DNA of 64,000 nucleotides from Allium sativum. Its lineage: Eukaryota; Streptophyta; Magnoliopsida; Asparagales; Amaryllidaceae. A model generated the notes under the pieces. It was not told the origin of the DNA. It did not search any database and saw nothing but the letters and a program-made list of their open reading frames with translations. The translations under genes and the position numbers were made by a program. The DNA lies in the NCBI GenBank assembly GCA_030737875.1, contig CM060909.1, positions 392,965,565 through 393,029,564 on the forward strand, read 5' to 3'. Below, in pieces: positions 10,281 through 21,595 of the stretch (positions are counted from its first letter, which is position 1; each line of letters begins with the position of its first letter).

Positions 10281-11587
10281 TGTATGTTAAATATTTACCG
10301 ATCGCATGATATGAGTTGTTGATGTGGTATGCCAAGTTGCACTTGATCAAGGCTTATTGTTGCAAAGCAGACCCTTGTGGGATGATCAAAGCATAGTCTA
10401 TTTAGGCATAGCTTTGTGTTACGTGACTTCGCGAGCCTCACAGCCCGGTAGAGTCTAAAACGGGAGAAGGGAACGCAGGGAGTGCGCACGTTTCTTTCTA
10501 GCTAGAGTGGTGCCAGGGACCTACCAGCGCTGGCATTTATTCATTGTGGTTGTTGGATTTTCGAGGCCTCGGGTTTATGCGGTCGCTACTGGCCGTAGGA
10601 TAGGTCCAAAAGGACCGGGAAGCGTGTGTTCAGGAATAACTAATCCAGTCCATTGCACCAGTTGGACAGAGTACCAACACGGGGACGGACCGGCCCTGCA
10701 GGATCCAAGGGTTGGACAGAGTACCAATCCTGGGGCATTGCTAGAGTGTCTCGAATCGGTAAGGATCTCCTCCCTAGCCTTGACTCTGATGGAAATCCAA
10801 ATTTCCAATACGACATCACGCGGTTTTGATTGTATACCTATATATGGCGACATAGTGGGATGGGGCACTCATGCCGTCTAGGATTAATACATTTACTTTG
10901 ATGTACTTCAAATTGGTTGCACACTATTATTATATAATACCGTGTTTATCGTATCAAGCATCTTTTGATCATTATAAGGTAAAACCCTATCCTCCGGTTT
11001 GCGTTGCATTGTGTGATGGGACTTGGGTCTTATAATGGTTTCATTTTTCTAAAAAGCATTGCGTTATTTTGACGATTTACCTTAGTCATGCACTGGCAAT
11101 CCATAGGAGAAAACCCGTTCCGCGAAAGTGGCGTGGTCCTGTGATTAGCCTTATTATATTATATAGGTTAAGTAGAATTCTCACACCAGTCCCATGACTG
11201 ACCTGTAGTTTTGTCCACTGGCAAACTCGGGTGCCCATATTTTCCACACGGGCAGTCGAGTAGCTATTTTTGCAGATATATTAAACAGGATTCTGGGTTG
11301 AAGCTTAAAGCTGTGTCCAGAGATAGAGAGTCTTCCGCTGTGTTTCTTCCGCTGCAATATATTTAATTATTGTATTTATCTTCCGCTGTAATTATATTCC
11401 AATGTACTCTGATATGTATATTCTGTACTCTGATGTAACATTTATTATAGTGTTATAAAAGTCTTCTGTTGTTGTTTTAATATGTTGTATGCCCAAAGTT
11501 AAAGTATTCGTAGATTTTCACTTTTTGGGTCAGACCTGTGTGGTTTATGGTCGATCCAAAGGGCGGGAATTTGCGGGTCTTTACAGT

Positions 11588-11599
11588 TGGTATCAGAGC
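11588..11599 (+). other. primer binding site, initiator tRNA-Met
   Basis: TGGTATCAGAGC, the perfect complement of the plant tRNA-iMet 3' end, lies two bases after the left LTR's terminal CA (11584-11585). It fixes the LTR boundary and the element's strand. Confidence 0.95.
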
Positions 11600-11660
11600 T
11601 CTGGTTAGCTCAAATCTTTGGGGTACAACTTGTTAGAACTGAACAAAAGACTCATCAGAG

Positions 11661-11767
11661 ATTGGATTAGTAATGTCCAATAAGAATACTCATTAGAGAT
11701 AGGATCAGTAGTATCCTAGAATGAGTAAACTCGTTAGAGATGGGGTTAGTAATGCCTTAGAACGAGT
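11661..11767 (+). other. covarying hairpin cluster 3' of the primer site
   Basis: Hairpin 1: ATTGGA (11661-11666)/TCCAAT (11676-11681). Hairpin 2: outer ACTCATT (11688-11694)/AATGAGT (11720-11726), inner TAGGAT (11700-11705)/ATCCTA (11713-11718), loop CAGTAGT. Hairpin 3: ACTCGTT (11729-11735)/AACGAGT (11761-11767). Hairpins 2 and 3 differ by a compensatory A-T to G-C pair. The second giant element has equivalents at 45137-45203. Position between primer site and interior suggests packaging or dimerisation signals (inference). Confidence 0.6.
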
Positions 11768-11926
11768 TCAGAGTTACGAATTTATAATTAGCGTATTTTT
11801 GATATTTATAATCTATTCTTTGAAATATGATTTTTATATATATAAAGTTATATATATTTTGAAAAGATAATCAACCATTAAAATTTAAAATTAAGAAAGT
11901 TAATTTTACAATTTTTAGCTACGTTC

Positions 11927-11962
11927 CTTTTCGAGGACGAAAAGTTTTTAAGTGGGGGCGAT
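11927..11962 (+). other. pre-PPT hairpin and polypurine tract
   Basis: Hairpin CTTTTCG-AGGA-CGAAAAG (11927-11944), then the purine-rich AAGTGGGGGCGA ending beside the right LTR's TG at 11963. The tract primes plus-strand DNA synthesis. The hairpin shape recurs with paired changes before the PPT of the other Gypsy-type elements here. Confidence 0.75.
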
Positions 11963-14900
11963 TGTAACAACCCGGAATTTTGGGGCCAATTTAAAATTTT
12001 ATTTTAAGTGATTTTAATAAGTTTTGATATTTTAAAATAATTTATTTAAATAGTAATGATCACAAATTTGATTTAAATCGAAGTTAGAATGAATAATTTA
12101 ATTTTAATTAACAAAAGAGTTAGAAATAACGCGGTAGTTTGAAAAGTCAAACTTGAACTTTGACTGACCGTACAGGATGCAAAATTTAACGGATTTTAGT
12201 GAAACCAAAAATATTAGAATCTATTTAAAAATATCTTTCCAACGAATCCGAAAAATCGAAATTTCATAACGGGAATCAAAAGTTATGGCCAATTCAATAT
12301 TTAGGAAGGTCGCTATGAAATTTATAAGGGCCAAAATGCTAAATTTTGCAGAATAAGGAATTAGGACCCGAAACCATCTCCATTGGTTTTAGAATGTTGT
12401 TTACATATAAAAATGACTATAAGAACTTATATTTTTGAGTTTCGGAAAAATTCCACTATTTTTGGTATTTTTAAATATTAAAATATACACCTTAAAAATA
12501 GTCATTTTTCAAACGACCTCTGTTTTCGACGAAACCACTTTTGTTGGAACCGGAATGTCAAATTATTGCTAGGTTTCAATTTTCAGAATTTTTCGAGTTA
12601 ATATGTGAGCGTGGCGAAATAAAATATATTTTGACTATTTCAGTTAAATTTGAACGCCTTAAAAATAGCCTTTTTTCAAACAGTCTCAGAATTCGACGAA
12701 AATAATTTTGTTGGATTCGTATCATCATAAGAAAGCTAAAAATATTTTTTTTAGAATTTTCTGAGGTCATATGTGGCCCCGACGCATTTAAATGTACGGT
12801 AGAAATTAAATAATTAATTTAATATTGTATTTTAAATTAAAACCGAAAAAAAACGTGTAGACATCAGAATTGGACATTGGGACATAGCCCATCGCGTTCA
12901 GAAGGCCTTAAAACGTTAAGATCGACAGTAAGCAGGCCCAAATCCGAGAAAGTTCAAAAATCCACTTTATTTCGCGAAATTCGGAATTTAATATTAAAAT
13001 AATATAAAAATCCGAAAACCCTAACCCTAACACTGTTCATGGCGGCCGCCGCCCAGAAAATGGAAGGCCAGAATTGCTCCAACTTCAAACGTTAATATCT
13101 CCCAATCCGTTCAACGAAAATTTATGTATGACCTACCAAATCGAAGAGAATTCAGAGACCTTTCAATCTATACGGCTATGATCATCATTAGGGTCGCGGA
13201 TTTTGCGGATTTTCAGCCTGAAGTGGCTGCGTTTTTGGGTGCTTTTGGGGTGAGATTGGAGGCCGAGTTCGACATGCTTCTGGGTGGTGGTGGCTCGTGG
13301 CAAGGCGGTTCGAATGGAGGTGGTTGATCGATGAACGGGGCTGTGTGGAGGGGTGCGAATTTGGCTTTGGAATGGCAAGATGGGTTCGGCCGACGTGAAG
13401 GGTGAGGAAGAAGGAACCCGTTTCTTTTTTTTTTAATATTATTTTATTATTTAAATATTTAATTCGTCCGATCTTTAAAAATTCATAACTCTTTCATACG
13501 AGGTCCGTTTGACGAACCGTAAATTGCGTTGGAATCACAAAATTAAGAGCTTCGCGATGGCGCAGACCGCAGTTGAAAAGGAGACAGTAAAATTTTGGCC
13601 AAAAATCTAGGTGAGAATTCTAATTTTATTTATTTAATCAATTATTAATTATTTTCTCGTGCTAAAAATAATTGTATTATCATATTGATTCAGTTCTGAA
13701 ATGTTCTGTGTTGTTTGAATTGTTGATTGTTGCTTGTTGTATGTTTTGTTGTTCATGATACGCTAAATTCGCATTGGAATTTTATATATTGTTGAATTCA
13801 TTTGCAGTTAGAAAGTTAGATCATAAACATATTTTATTCAGAATAAAAATCATATTTATGCAAATCAAGTTATTATAATTTCATGTTATAAAAAAAAAAA
13901 AAAATTATTTACTCTGTAATGAACAATAGAATGGGAACGACAAATAAAAACTTATATTTTTATTTGTTGGCATAACAAAAGAAATTGATCGCCAAATAAA
14001 AAGTTTATTTTATTTGTTGATATTACAATGCAAATTGGACAATGAATAAAATCTCATTTTTATTTGTTTATATTACAACAGAGATTGATCAACAAATAAA
14101 AACCTTATTTTTATTTGTTTGTATAACAGCAGAATTTGAACGACAAATATAATATTATTATTTTTTATTTGTTTATTTACAATAGAAATTGAACAATGAA
14201 AAATATTATTTTTTTTATGTGGATTTGTTTATATTAAAGAGGAATGATTAAAAAGAATAAATTTTTATTGTAAATTTGTTACATTAAGAATAGTGGATTA
14301 AAAAGTATATAATTCTAATATGAATTTGTTTCATTAAAAAAGAATGAAAATAAAAGATTACATTTTATGTAAAAAAAAAAAAAAAAAATAGTGATTTCAA
14401 TAAAGAGTCATATTTTATTTGTCACCTTGATTTCAGTAAAAGTTGTAACATTAAAAATCTCACTTTTAACGTAATATTATTTCGATAAACGAAGTAGCAT
14501 TAAAACTTCATTTTTAAGGTAATAGTGATTTCAATAAAAGAAGCAATGTAAAAGATTATATTTTTATGTGTTGATTGTTTTCAATAGGAAGATGTTGCAT
14601 AAAAAGATTATATTTTTAATGTGATGTAGATTTCACTGTAAAGACGAAAATAAAAAGATTATATTTTTATTTTCATTTTGTCGCCATGAAAAGTTCATAA
14701 GCTAAGATTACATTTTTATTGTAATTTTATTCATTGTAATAAATAGAAAAGATTACATTTATATGCAATGGAAGAATAAATAAAGAAGTTATTATTTTCA
14801 TTGTAAAATAGAAAAGGTCAATATTTTTACATTGTAAAATAGAAAAAGACATATTTTCTTTGCATAACAAAAGTTACATTTTTATATGTGCTTTATATAT

Positions 14901-17900
14901 GAATTTGCACTGTATGACAAAAATTGCATTTTTCTATGATACAAAAATGTAAATTTACATTGCATGATTAAAATTACATTTTTCAATGTAATTTAGAGAT
15001 GAATAATAACGGTAGAATGAAAATTACATTTTTTCCATGTAATTAAAATGTGAATTTGCGTTGTAGGATAAAAACTACATTTTTAGATATAATTTTAAAT
15101 ATGAATCTATGTCGTATGATAGGAATTACATTTTTCTATGTAATTAAAATATGAATTCCCATCGCATAATAAAGATTACATTTTTCTATGTAATTTAGAG
15201 GTGAATTAGAACGATAAAATAAAAATGACATTTTTTCTATGTAATTTATATATGAGTTATAACGGTATGATAAAAATTTAGAAATATATTTATTTACATT
15301 TTCTTATGTAAATAAAAGAATAGAAATTGAAAATGCATTTATTTACATTCTCTTATATGAATAAAAAGAATAGAATTTAGAAATATTTTTATTTACATTT
15401 TCTATATGCGGTAAAAATAGAATTGTTAATGTTGAATATTTTATCGTCATTTTGAATGCGGTAAAAATAGAATTGTTAATGTTGAATATTTTATCGTCAT
15501 TTTGAATGCGGTAAAAATAGAATTGTTAATGTTGAATATTTTATCGTCATTTTGAATGCGGTAAAAGTAGAATTGTTAATGTTGAATATTTTATCGTCAT
15601 TTTGAACGCGGTGAAAATAGAATAGTTAATGTTGTCATTTTTATCGACATTTTTAGTGCGATAAAAATAGACAATGTTAGTGATTCATTTTTATCGACAT
15701 TTTTAGTGCGATAAAAATAGACAATGTTAGTGATTCATTTTTATCGACATTTTTAGTGCGATAAAAATAGACAATGTTAGTGATTCATTTTTTATCGACA
15801 TTTTAGTATGATAAAAATAGACAATGTTAGTGATTCATTTTTATCGACATTTTTAGTGCGATAAAAATAGACAATGTTAGTGATTCATTTTTTTTATCGA
15901 CATTTTTAGTATGATAAAAGTAGACAATGTTAGTGATTCATTTTTATTGACATTTTTAGTGCGATAGAAATAGACAATGTTAGTGATTCATTTTATTCGA
16001 CATTTTTTATGCGATATAAATAGCGATGTTAATGGTTCATTTCTATCGTCTTTTAGTTGTGATAAAAAAAGAACAAAATAATGAGAATCTTTTTATTTAC
16101 ATTTTCTATGGTAATGAAAAAGAACAAAATAATGAGAATCTTGTTATTTACATTTTCTATGGTAATGAAAAAGAACAAAATTATGTGAATCCTTTTATTT
16201 ACATTTTCTATTGTAAAGAAAAATAACAAAATTGTGTGAACCATTTTATTTACATTTTCTATTGTAAAGAAAAGTAAAAAGAGAGTTATATTTCTTATTT
16301 GCATTTTTAGATGCAAATAAAGCATAGAAAGAAAATTATACTTTTATTTGTCGTTGTTTTGTTAAATAAAAGTAAAAGAGTTAAAAAGACATTTTATTTA
16401 CCATTGTTTTGTTAAATAAAAGTACAAGATATAAAAGAACATTTTTATTAACATTGTTCGTCAAATAAAAAGACAAATACATGTGATACACTTTTATTTG
16501 TGTTTTATGTACAAATAAAAGTACAAGATTGGAAACACACTTTTATCTACACTGTATTTGTTGAAATAGAATTGCTAACAAAATGAGTATATCACTTTCA
16601 CTCATCTTGGTAGGAAACACAATTTATGTGCAAATATAAGGATTACTTTTATTTGCATAATATACAGTGGAAATTGGTTAAACCTATTAACCAATTCTAT
16701 ATTTATTTATTTGTATGAACTGTTGTTGGCTGAAAACCCCACACGGGTATTGGGACGATACTTGACTGACACAAATCCCAATGTTTAATTATATGTCTAT
16801 CGATTGATCGACAGACTGCGATGAGCGTTATTGTTTTATTTTAATGCTCACACAGTTAAAATCGTCACTCTGGTTGTTAATGGATGGATTGGGAATTATT
16901 TTCTGTTATTACTCTATACATGAAATGTATGAAACCCATATGACCCAAATTATATGGTACATGGTTGAGTCGCATTCTAATGCAGAATTTCTTTTTAAAT
17001 AAAGAATTTTATATAATAAAAGGATTTTTGTAAAATAAAAGATTTTGTATTATAAAGTATATTTTACATTCAGAATCTTTTATATATAGAATATGTTATT
17101 GATTATTTTAAAATATGTTTTTTTTGTTTTTTTTATATAGTAATGAATTAATATCTTTAAGATAAATCTTTTATTTAAGATTATTAGATCTTAACAATTA
17201 TGTTTGATGATTGATACGTAGATTGGATTTGTAGTGGACGATGTTTAAATAACATTTATCCTTTAATCCAATTTACATTGAAATTACTATTTGAAATTTA
17301 TAAATCTATTTTATAAATTAAATCAAAATTGGAATATTAATAAATCTTTTTAGAAAGATTAAAATGTAATTTATTTTATCTTTGATAAAATTAATGAGGA
17401 CCTTTTTACAAAGATAATAATTTTTATTTAAAAGGATATTCAAAGTTGGAATGTGGCGTATGGTTGATTTTAATTACAAATACGCGAGTTATTCAGAAAG
17501 ACCGGGTCTAACCCATTCTGAATAATCATCACGACGATCAAGAGTCGAAGATGAAGACGGTGACTGAAGACCGGAGAGCTTCACATCGTTTGGTTGATGG
17601 TGACTGATATCTTGAATTGGGACTGATCCCCCAAGGCAAGGTAAAAGTGATGATCTTCCAGACGTTCTGGAGATCGACGGATATGTTGTTTCGTTCAGAC
17701 CCAGAACGGACTTGTAAATGGATAGCATGCCTGACATTGAAATTTATTTCATGTAATTAAATCGGTTTTTATTTAATATATAAATGCATGGTGGCGGAGG
17801 ATTTATTCTCTTGCTTAACACCCTTTTGTATGTTAAATATTTACCGATCGCATGATATGAGTTGTTGATGTGGTATGCCAAGTTGCACTTGATCAAGGCT

Positions 17901-19131
17901 TATTGTTGCAAAGCAGAGCCTTGTGGGATGATCAAAGCATAGTCTATTTAGGCATAGCTTTGTGTTACGTGACTTCGCGAGCCTCACAGCCCGGTAGAGT
18001 CTAAAACGGGAGAAGGGAACGCAGGGAGTGCGCACGTTTCTTTCTAGCTAGAGTGGTGCCAGGGACCTACCAGCGCTGGCATTTATTCATTGTGGTTGTT
18101 GGATTTTCGAGGCCTCGGGTTTATGCGGTCGCTACTGGCCGTAGGATAGGTCCAAAAGGACCGGGAAGCGTGTGTTCAGGAATAACTAATCCAGTCCATT
18201 GCACCAGTTGGACAGAGTACCAACACGGGGACGGACCGGCCCTGCAGGATCCAAGGGTTGGACAGAGTACCAATCCTGGGGCATTGCTAGAGTGTCTCGA
18301 ATCGGTAAGGATCTCCTCCCTAGCCTTGACTCTGATGGAAATCCAAATTTCCAATACGACATCACGCGGTTTTGATTGTATACCTATATATGGCGACATA
18401 GTGGGATGGGGCACTCATGCCGTCTAGGATTAATACATTTACTTTGATGTACTTCAAATTGGTTGCACACTATTATTATATAATACCGTGTTTATCGTAT
18501 CAAGCATCTTTTGATCATTATAAGGTAAAACCCTATCCTCCGGTTTGCGTTGCATTGTGTGATGGGACTTGGGTCTTATAATGGTTTCATTTTTCTAAAA
18601 AGCATTGCGTTATTTTGACGATTTACCTTAGTCATGCACTGGCAATCCATAGGAGAAAACCCGTTCCGCGAAAGTGGCGTGGTCCTGTGATTAGCCTTAT
18701 TATATTATATAGGTTAAGTAGAATTCTCACACCAGTCCCATGACTGACCTGTAGTTTTGTCCACTGGCAAACTCGGGTGCCCATATTTTCCACACGGGCA
18801 GTCGAGTAGCTATTTTTGCAGATATATTAAACAGGATTCTGGGTTGAAGCTTAAAGCTGTGTCCAGAGATAGAGAGTCTTCCGCTGTGTTTCTTCCGCTG
18901 CAATATATTTAATTATTGTATTTATCTTCCGCTGTAATTATATTCCAATGTACTCTGATATGTATATTCTGTACTCTGATGTAACATTTATTATAGTGTT
19001 ATAAAAGTCTTCTGTTGTTGTTTTAATATGTTGTATGCCCAAAGTTAAAGTATTCGTAGATTTTCACTTTTTGGGTCAGACCTGTGTGGTTTATGGTCGA
19101 TCCAAAGGGCGGGAATTTGCGGGTCTTTACA
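11963..19131 (+). repeat. right LTR of the giant element
   Basis: Almost identical to 4413-11585; differences seen include a TAATAATGAT/TAGTAATGAT substitution near the start, GGTAGTTG/GGTGGTTG at 13321, and A- and T-run lengths. TATA/telobox at 13003-13030, putative intron 13611-18801, 50-bp array from 15408. Ends TTTACA at 19131, followed by the TCGTT target duplication. Confidence 0.93.
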
Positions 19132-19136
19132 TCGTT

Positions 19137-20025
19137 CAATACATTACTCTTCACATATACACTTTCTTACTGCTGCAGTATTACTCTTATGGCAGAATGC
19201 AAGTGTCCGCTAATCCTTCCATTCTGAATAATAGAAGATACAAATTCATATGGTCTGCCAATTGCTTGATATCTTGTAATTCTAATTAAATCCACCAAAC
19301 GCTTGCCATTTATCCATGGCTCAAACCACAACAAAGTAGAGGTTCCAGAAGCTATTACCTTATTAAAGAATTGCCTTCCACTTGATCTTAACCGCAGTAT
19401 TTCTTTCAAAGTACTAGAGAAGTTATTGTCTATATTAATATGCCAATATCGTTTTCCTCTAGAATACTTCATACGCATCCAATTACTCCACAAAGACTTG
19501 CCTTTAAGAAATTTATACATCAGTTTCATGCAAGTTGCCTTTTTAAGAACTTTGAAAGATTTCAAGCCAATTCCTCCTTCATTTTTAGGTGAGCATAACA
19601 CATCCGATTTGACCTTGTGTGTGGTCCCCCCCCCCTCCAAAGAAAATCAGAGCACAATATATTCAATTTATCAATAGTAAATTCTAGTAATTGATAAACA
19701 AATAACCAATACAAAACTGCTGGAGAAACTACTGAATGTATCAGCTCTGCCCTACCCATAAAGCTTTGAAAAATTAACATCCCATGATTGTAGTTTACCT
19801 TGTATTCTATGCAACAAATCCTAGCAATCATTATAATGTATATAATTTGAAGACAAAAGAACCCCTAAGTACTTGATTGGTAGTTACCCAATTTGAAATC
19901 CAAGAATATCGGTAATCTCATTAATATGACTAGCATAAGAGCTGAAATACAGCTTTGTCTTAAGAACACTTACTGATAATCCACTGAATTTCCCTACTTT
20001 TTCAAAAATAGTTTTCAATGTAGCT
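19137..20025 (-). pseudogene. LINE (L1-like) central part, 5'-truncated reverse transcriptase
   Basis: Continuation of the LINE interrupted at 4407. The minus strand encodes late RT and linker: SGLSVSVLKTKLYFSS then KYLGV (20000-19870, in-frame TAA near 19886), SFMGRAELIHSVVSPAVLYW and FLWRG (19831-19620), then GGIGLKSF...KYSRGKRYWHI...WFEPWINGKRL (19640-19167). A frameshift occurs at a 10-base C run (19626-19635). No YADD core or endonuclease is present; the LINE ends by 5' truncation at an ATAC microsatellite about 20026. With 3431-4407 it forms about 1.9 kb of LINE. Confidence 0.82.
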
Positions 20026-20026
20026 G

Positions 20027-20060
20027 CATACATACATACATACATACATACATACATACT
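20027..20060. repeat. (ATAC)n microsatellite
   Basis: About eight ATAC units with one interruption, at the 5' truncation point of the LINE. A similar ATAC run is at 33463-33487. Confidence 0.85.
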
Positions 20061-21537
20061 TACATATATATAGGAAATCTATGCAAGTAATGATTATTGA
20101 AGACTGTACAGTTCAGAGAATCAAGATTTCAAAGTAGAAGAGTTAAAGATTCAAGACTCATGAGTATCAAGAATTCAAGAGTTTAAGAAATATACAGTAA
20201 TTGTGTCTAGATATCTTGTTAAAACTCTAGTTAGCACTAAATTCTGATTTTAAACTTCTTTCACTATTTTCGAATGATTTCAAAATTACTTTCTTATTTT
20301 CAAATCTATTTTAAAAGTGATTTCAAAATTACTTCCTTATTCTAAATTTATATCTTTTTTATTTTTAACTCTTGAAATTTATTCTAACTCTTGTTTTTTA
20401 AATTTTATAATTCATATACTTTGACTCCTAATTAAAATATTTATTACTTATAGATGTTTACTTATGTTTTCAATTGTCTTAGTTATACTTGTAAGTTCAA
20501 AAACTTTTCTTATATTTATAGTTTTAAATATATATACTTTTATATCATTTAATATATAAATTTTTTAATTATTTTCTAAACCATCTTAATATATGTTTTT
20601 AAATATATTTTCTACTTGGAATACTCTATTTTAATATAAATGAATATAGTTTGTTTTAACTTAGTAATCCCCATAATTTATTTAAACACCATTTGAATTG
20701 ATTTTATAATGTATTTTTGAATTTATACTAGGGTAAGTCGACATACATGTTTCGGCATGTCGACATAGGACCCATTAACTTTTTTGAAAAGTTGTGTCTT
20801 TTGAATTCAAATCTTTTCAGAAAGGTTATGGCTATTGGAAAACTATCTAAAGGCTTTAGAATTCGAATTTTATAATTAATTTTCACCTCTTTCTTCTTCC
20901 TTAATCCTCTTGCCATTATTCTTCTTAATTTCTTAAATTTCTACACTTATACTCTGCCGATTTTCAAAGAAATCATATCAATCATCTTCTCTTTTAATTC
21001 TACATCAAACTCTCTTTGAAATTCAAGTGCTACTAAAGAGTTATAAGTTGTTTGTAGTCAAAGATCGCAAGATCAAAATATATCAAATCTATACTACGAA
21101 AACCAATAAGAGAAGGGTGTGGTCTTGTCCCGTAATAATCAATTGTGTACGATTGTGTCCCGAAAATCGATTGGGTGTAAAGTTGTGGCTGGGAAAATCA
21201 ACTGTGTCTCACTGTACTCAGAATCAGTTATGGTGTGACCTTATAGCACTGAAATCAAGAATTATAATTTATATTGGTTGAATAAAAATCCATATCAACC
21301 CAGCATTGTGTGGGACTAGATGTAAGGGAGTCCCGAACCAGTATAAAATCTTGTTATATACTTTCGTTTTACTGCTTTTTGTCTTTATTTTGTGCATCCG
21401 TGATTGTAGATGTCTGTGATTTGCATAACATTCAGTTTAATATAAAAAGATTTCAAGAAATTGATAAAATCCGTAAAACACTATTCATCCCCCTCTAGTG
21501 TTTAATTTTTAAGATTCTTAATCCACATCCTCAACCA
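20061..21537 (+). repeat. probable Copia 5' LTR (left end not located)
   Basis: Ends ATCCTCAACCA directly before a tRNA-Met primer site, with gag following, so the right boundary is firm. The distal part has the GTGTGGGACTAG...GTCCCGAACCAGTATAAA arrangement familiar from plant Copia LTR ends. Near 20735-20765 there is a GTCGACAT...ATGTCGAC inverted repeat. The upstream part is AT-rich and no TG start was identified, so part of this interval may be flank. Confidence 0.5.
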
Positions 21538-21538
21538 T

Positions 21539-21550
21539 TGGTATCAAAGC
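21539..21550 (+). other. Copia primer binding site
   Basis: TGGTATCAAAGC, one mismatch from the tRNA-iMet complement, two bases after the terminal CA of the LTR. Confidence 0.8.
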
Positions 21551-21595
21551 ATAGGTTTTCAAAGTTTTCATAATCTGAATTTTTGAAAAGTTTAA

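Larger units (their letters stand above)
6061..11255 (+). other. putative leader intron within the left LTR
   Basis: 5' end: ATCTAG/GTGAGAA at 6061, at the junction between GC-rich leader and AT-rich repeats. 3' end: branch-like CTGAC (11198-11202) in the hairpin CAGTC-CCAT-GACTG (11187-11200), a TATTTTCC tract, and GGGCAG ending at 11255. Plant introns are AT-rich relative to exons, and the composition shift sits exactly at the proposed junction. Right-LTR counterpart: 13611-18801. Prediction only; the pyrimidine tract is weaker than in the Gypsy LTRs. Confidence 0.35.
4413..11585 (+). repeat. left LTR of the giant element
   Basis: Starts TGTAACAACCCGG, ends GGTCTTTACA just 5' of the primer site. 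Order of parts: AT-rich U3 of about 1 kb; TATA plus telomere-like box (5453-5480); GC-rich leader (about 5490-5860) running into a 5' splice-like site (6061); about 2.6 kb of degenerate hairpin repeats (6380-8980); a conserved block (9940-10280); GC-richer DNA (10300-10870); branch-hairpin and acceptor (11187-11255); and the TTCCGCTG cluster (11333-11388). The longest internal frames (124 and 97 codons near 10507-10881, opposite strands) overlap each other and match nothing I recognise. Confidence 0.93.
4413..19131 (+). mobile_element. non-coding LTR retrotransposon with giant LTRs (14.7 kb)
   Basis: Two near-identical direct repeats (4413-11585, 7173 bp; 11963-19131, 7169 bp), each TGTAACAACCCGG...TTTACA, enclose 377 bp holding a primer site for initiator tRNA-Met, a hairpin cluster, a conserved pre-polypurine hairpin and a polypurine tract. 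A perfect TCGTT duplication flanks it. No gag or pol is present; frames inside the LTRs are short and lack known domains. LTR differences are a few point changes and homopolymer indels, so insertion is recent. Shared motifs with the Tekay chromovirus at 53619 suggest mobilisation in trans by a Gypsy/Tekay-like element (inference). Confidence 0.95.

Noticed and set aside
10507..10881. 124-codon frame in both giant LTRs
   Set aside because: The LTRs are near-identical by recent origin, so conservation carries no information. A 97-codon frame overlaps it on the other strand, and no domain is seen.
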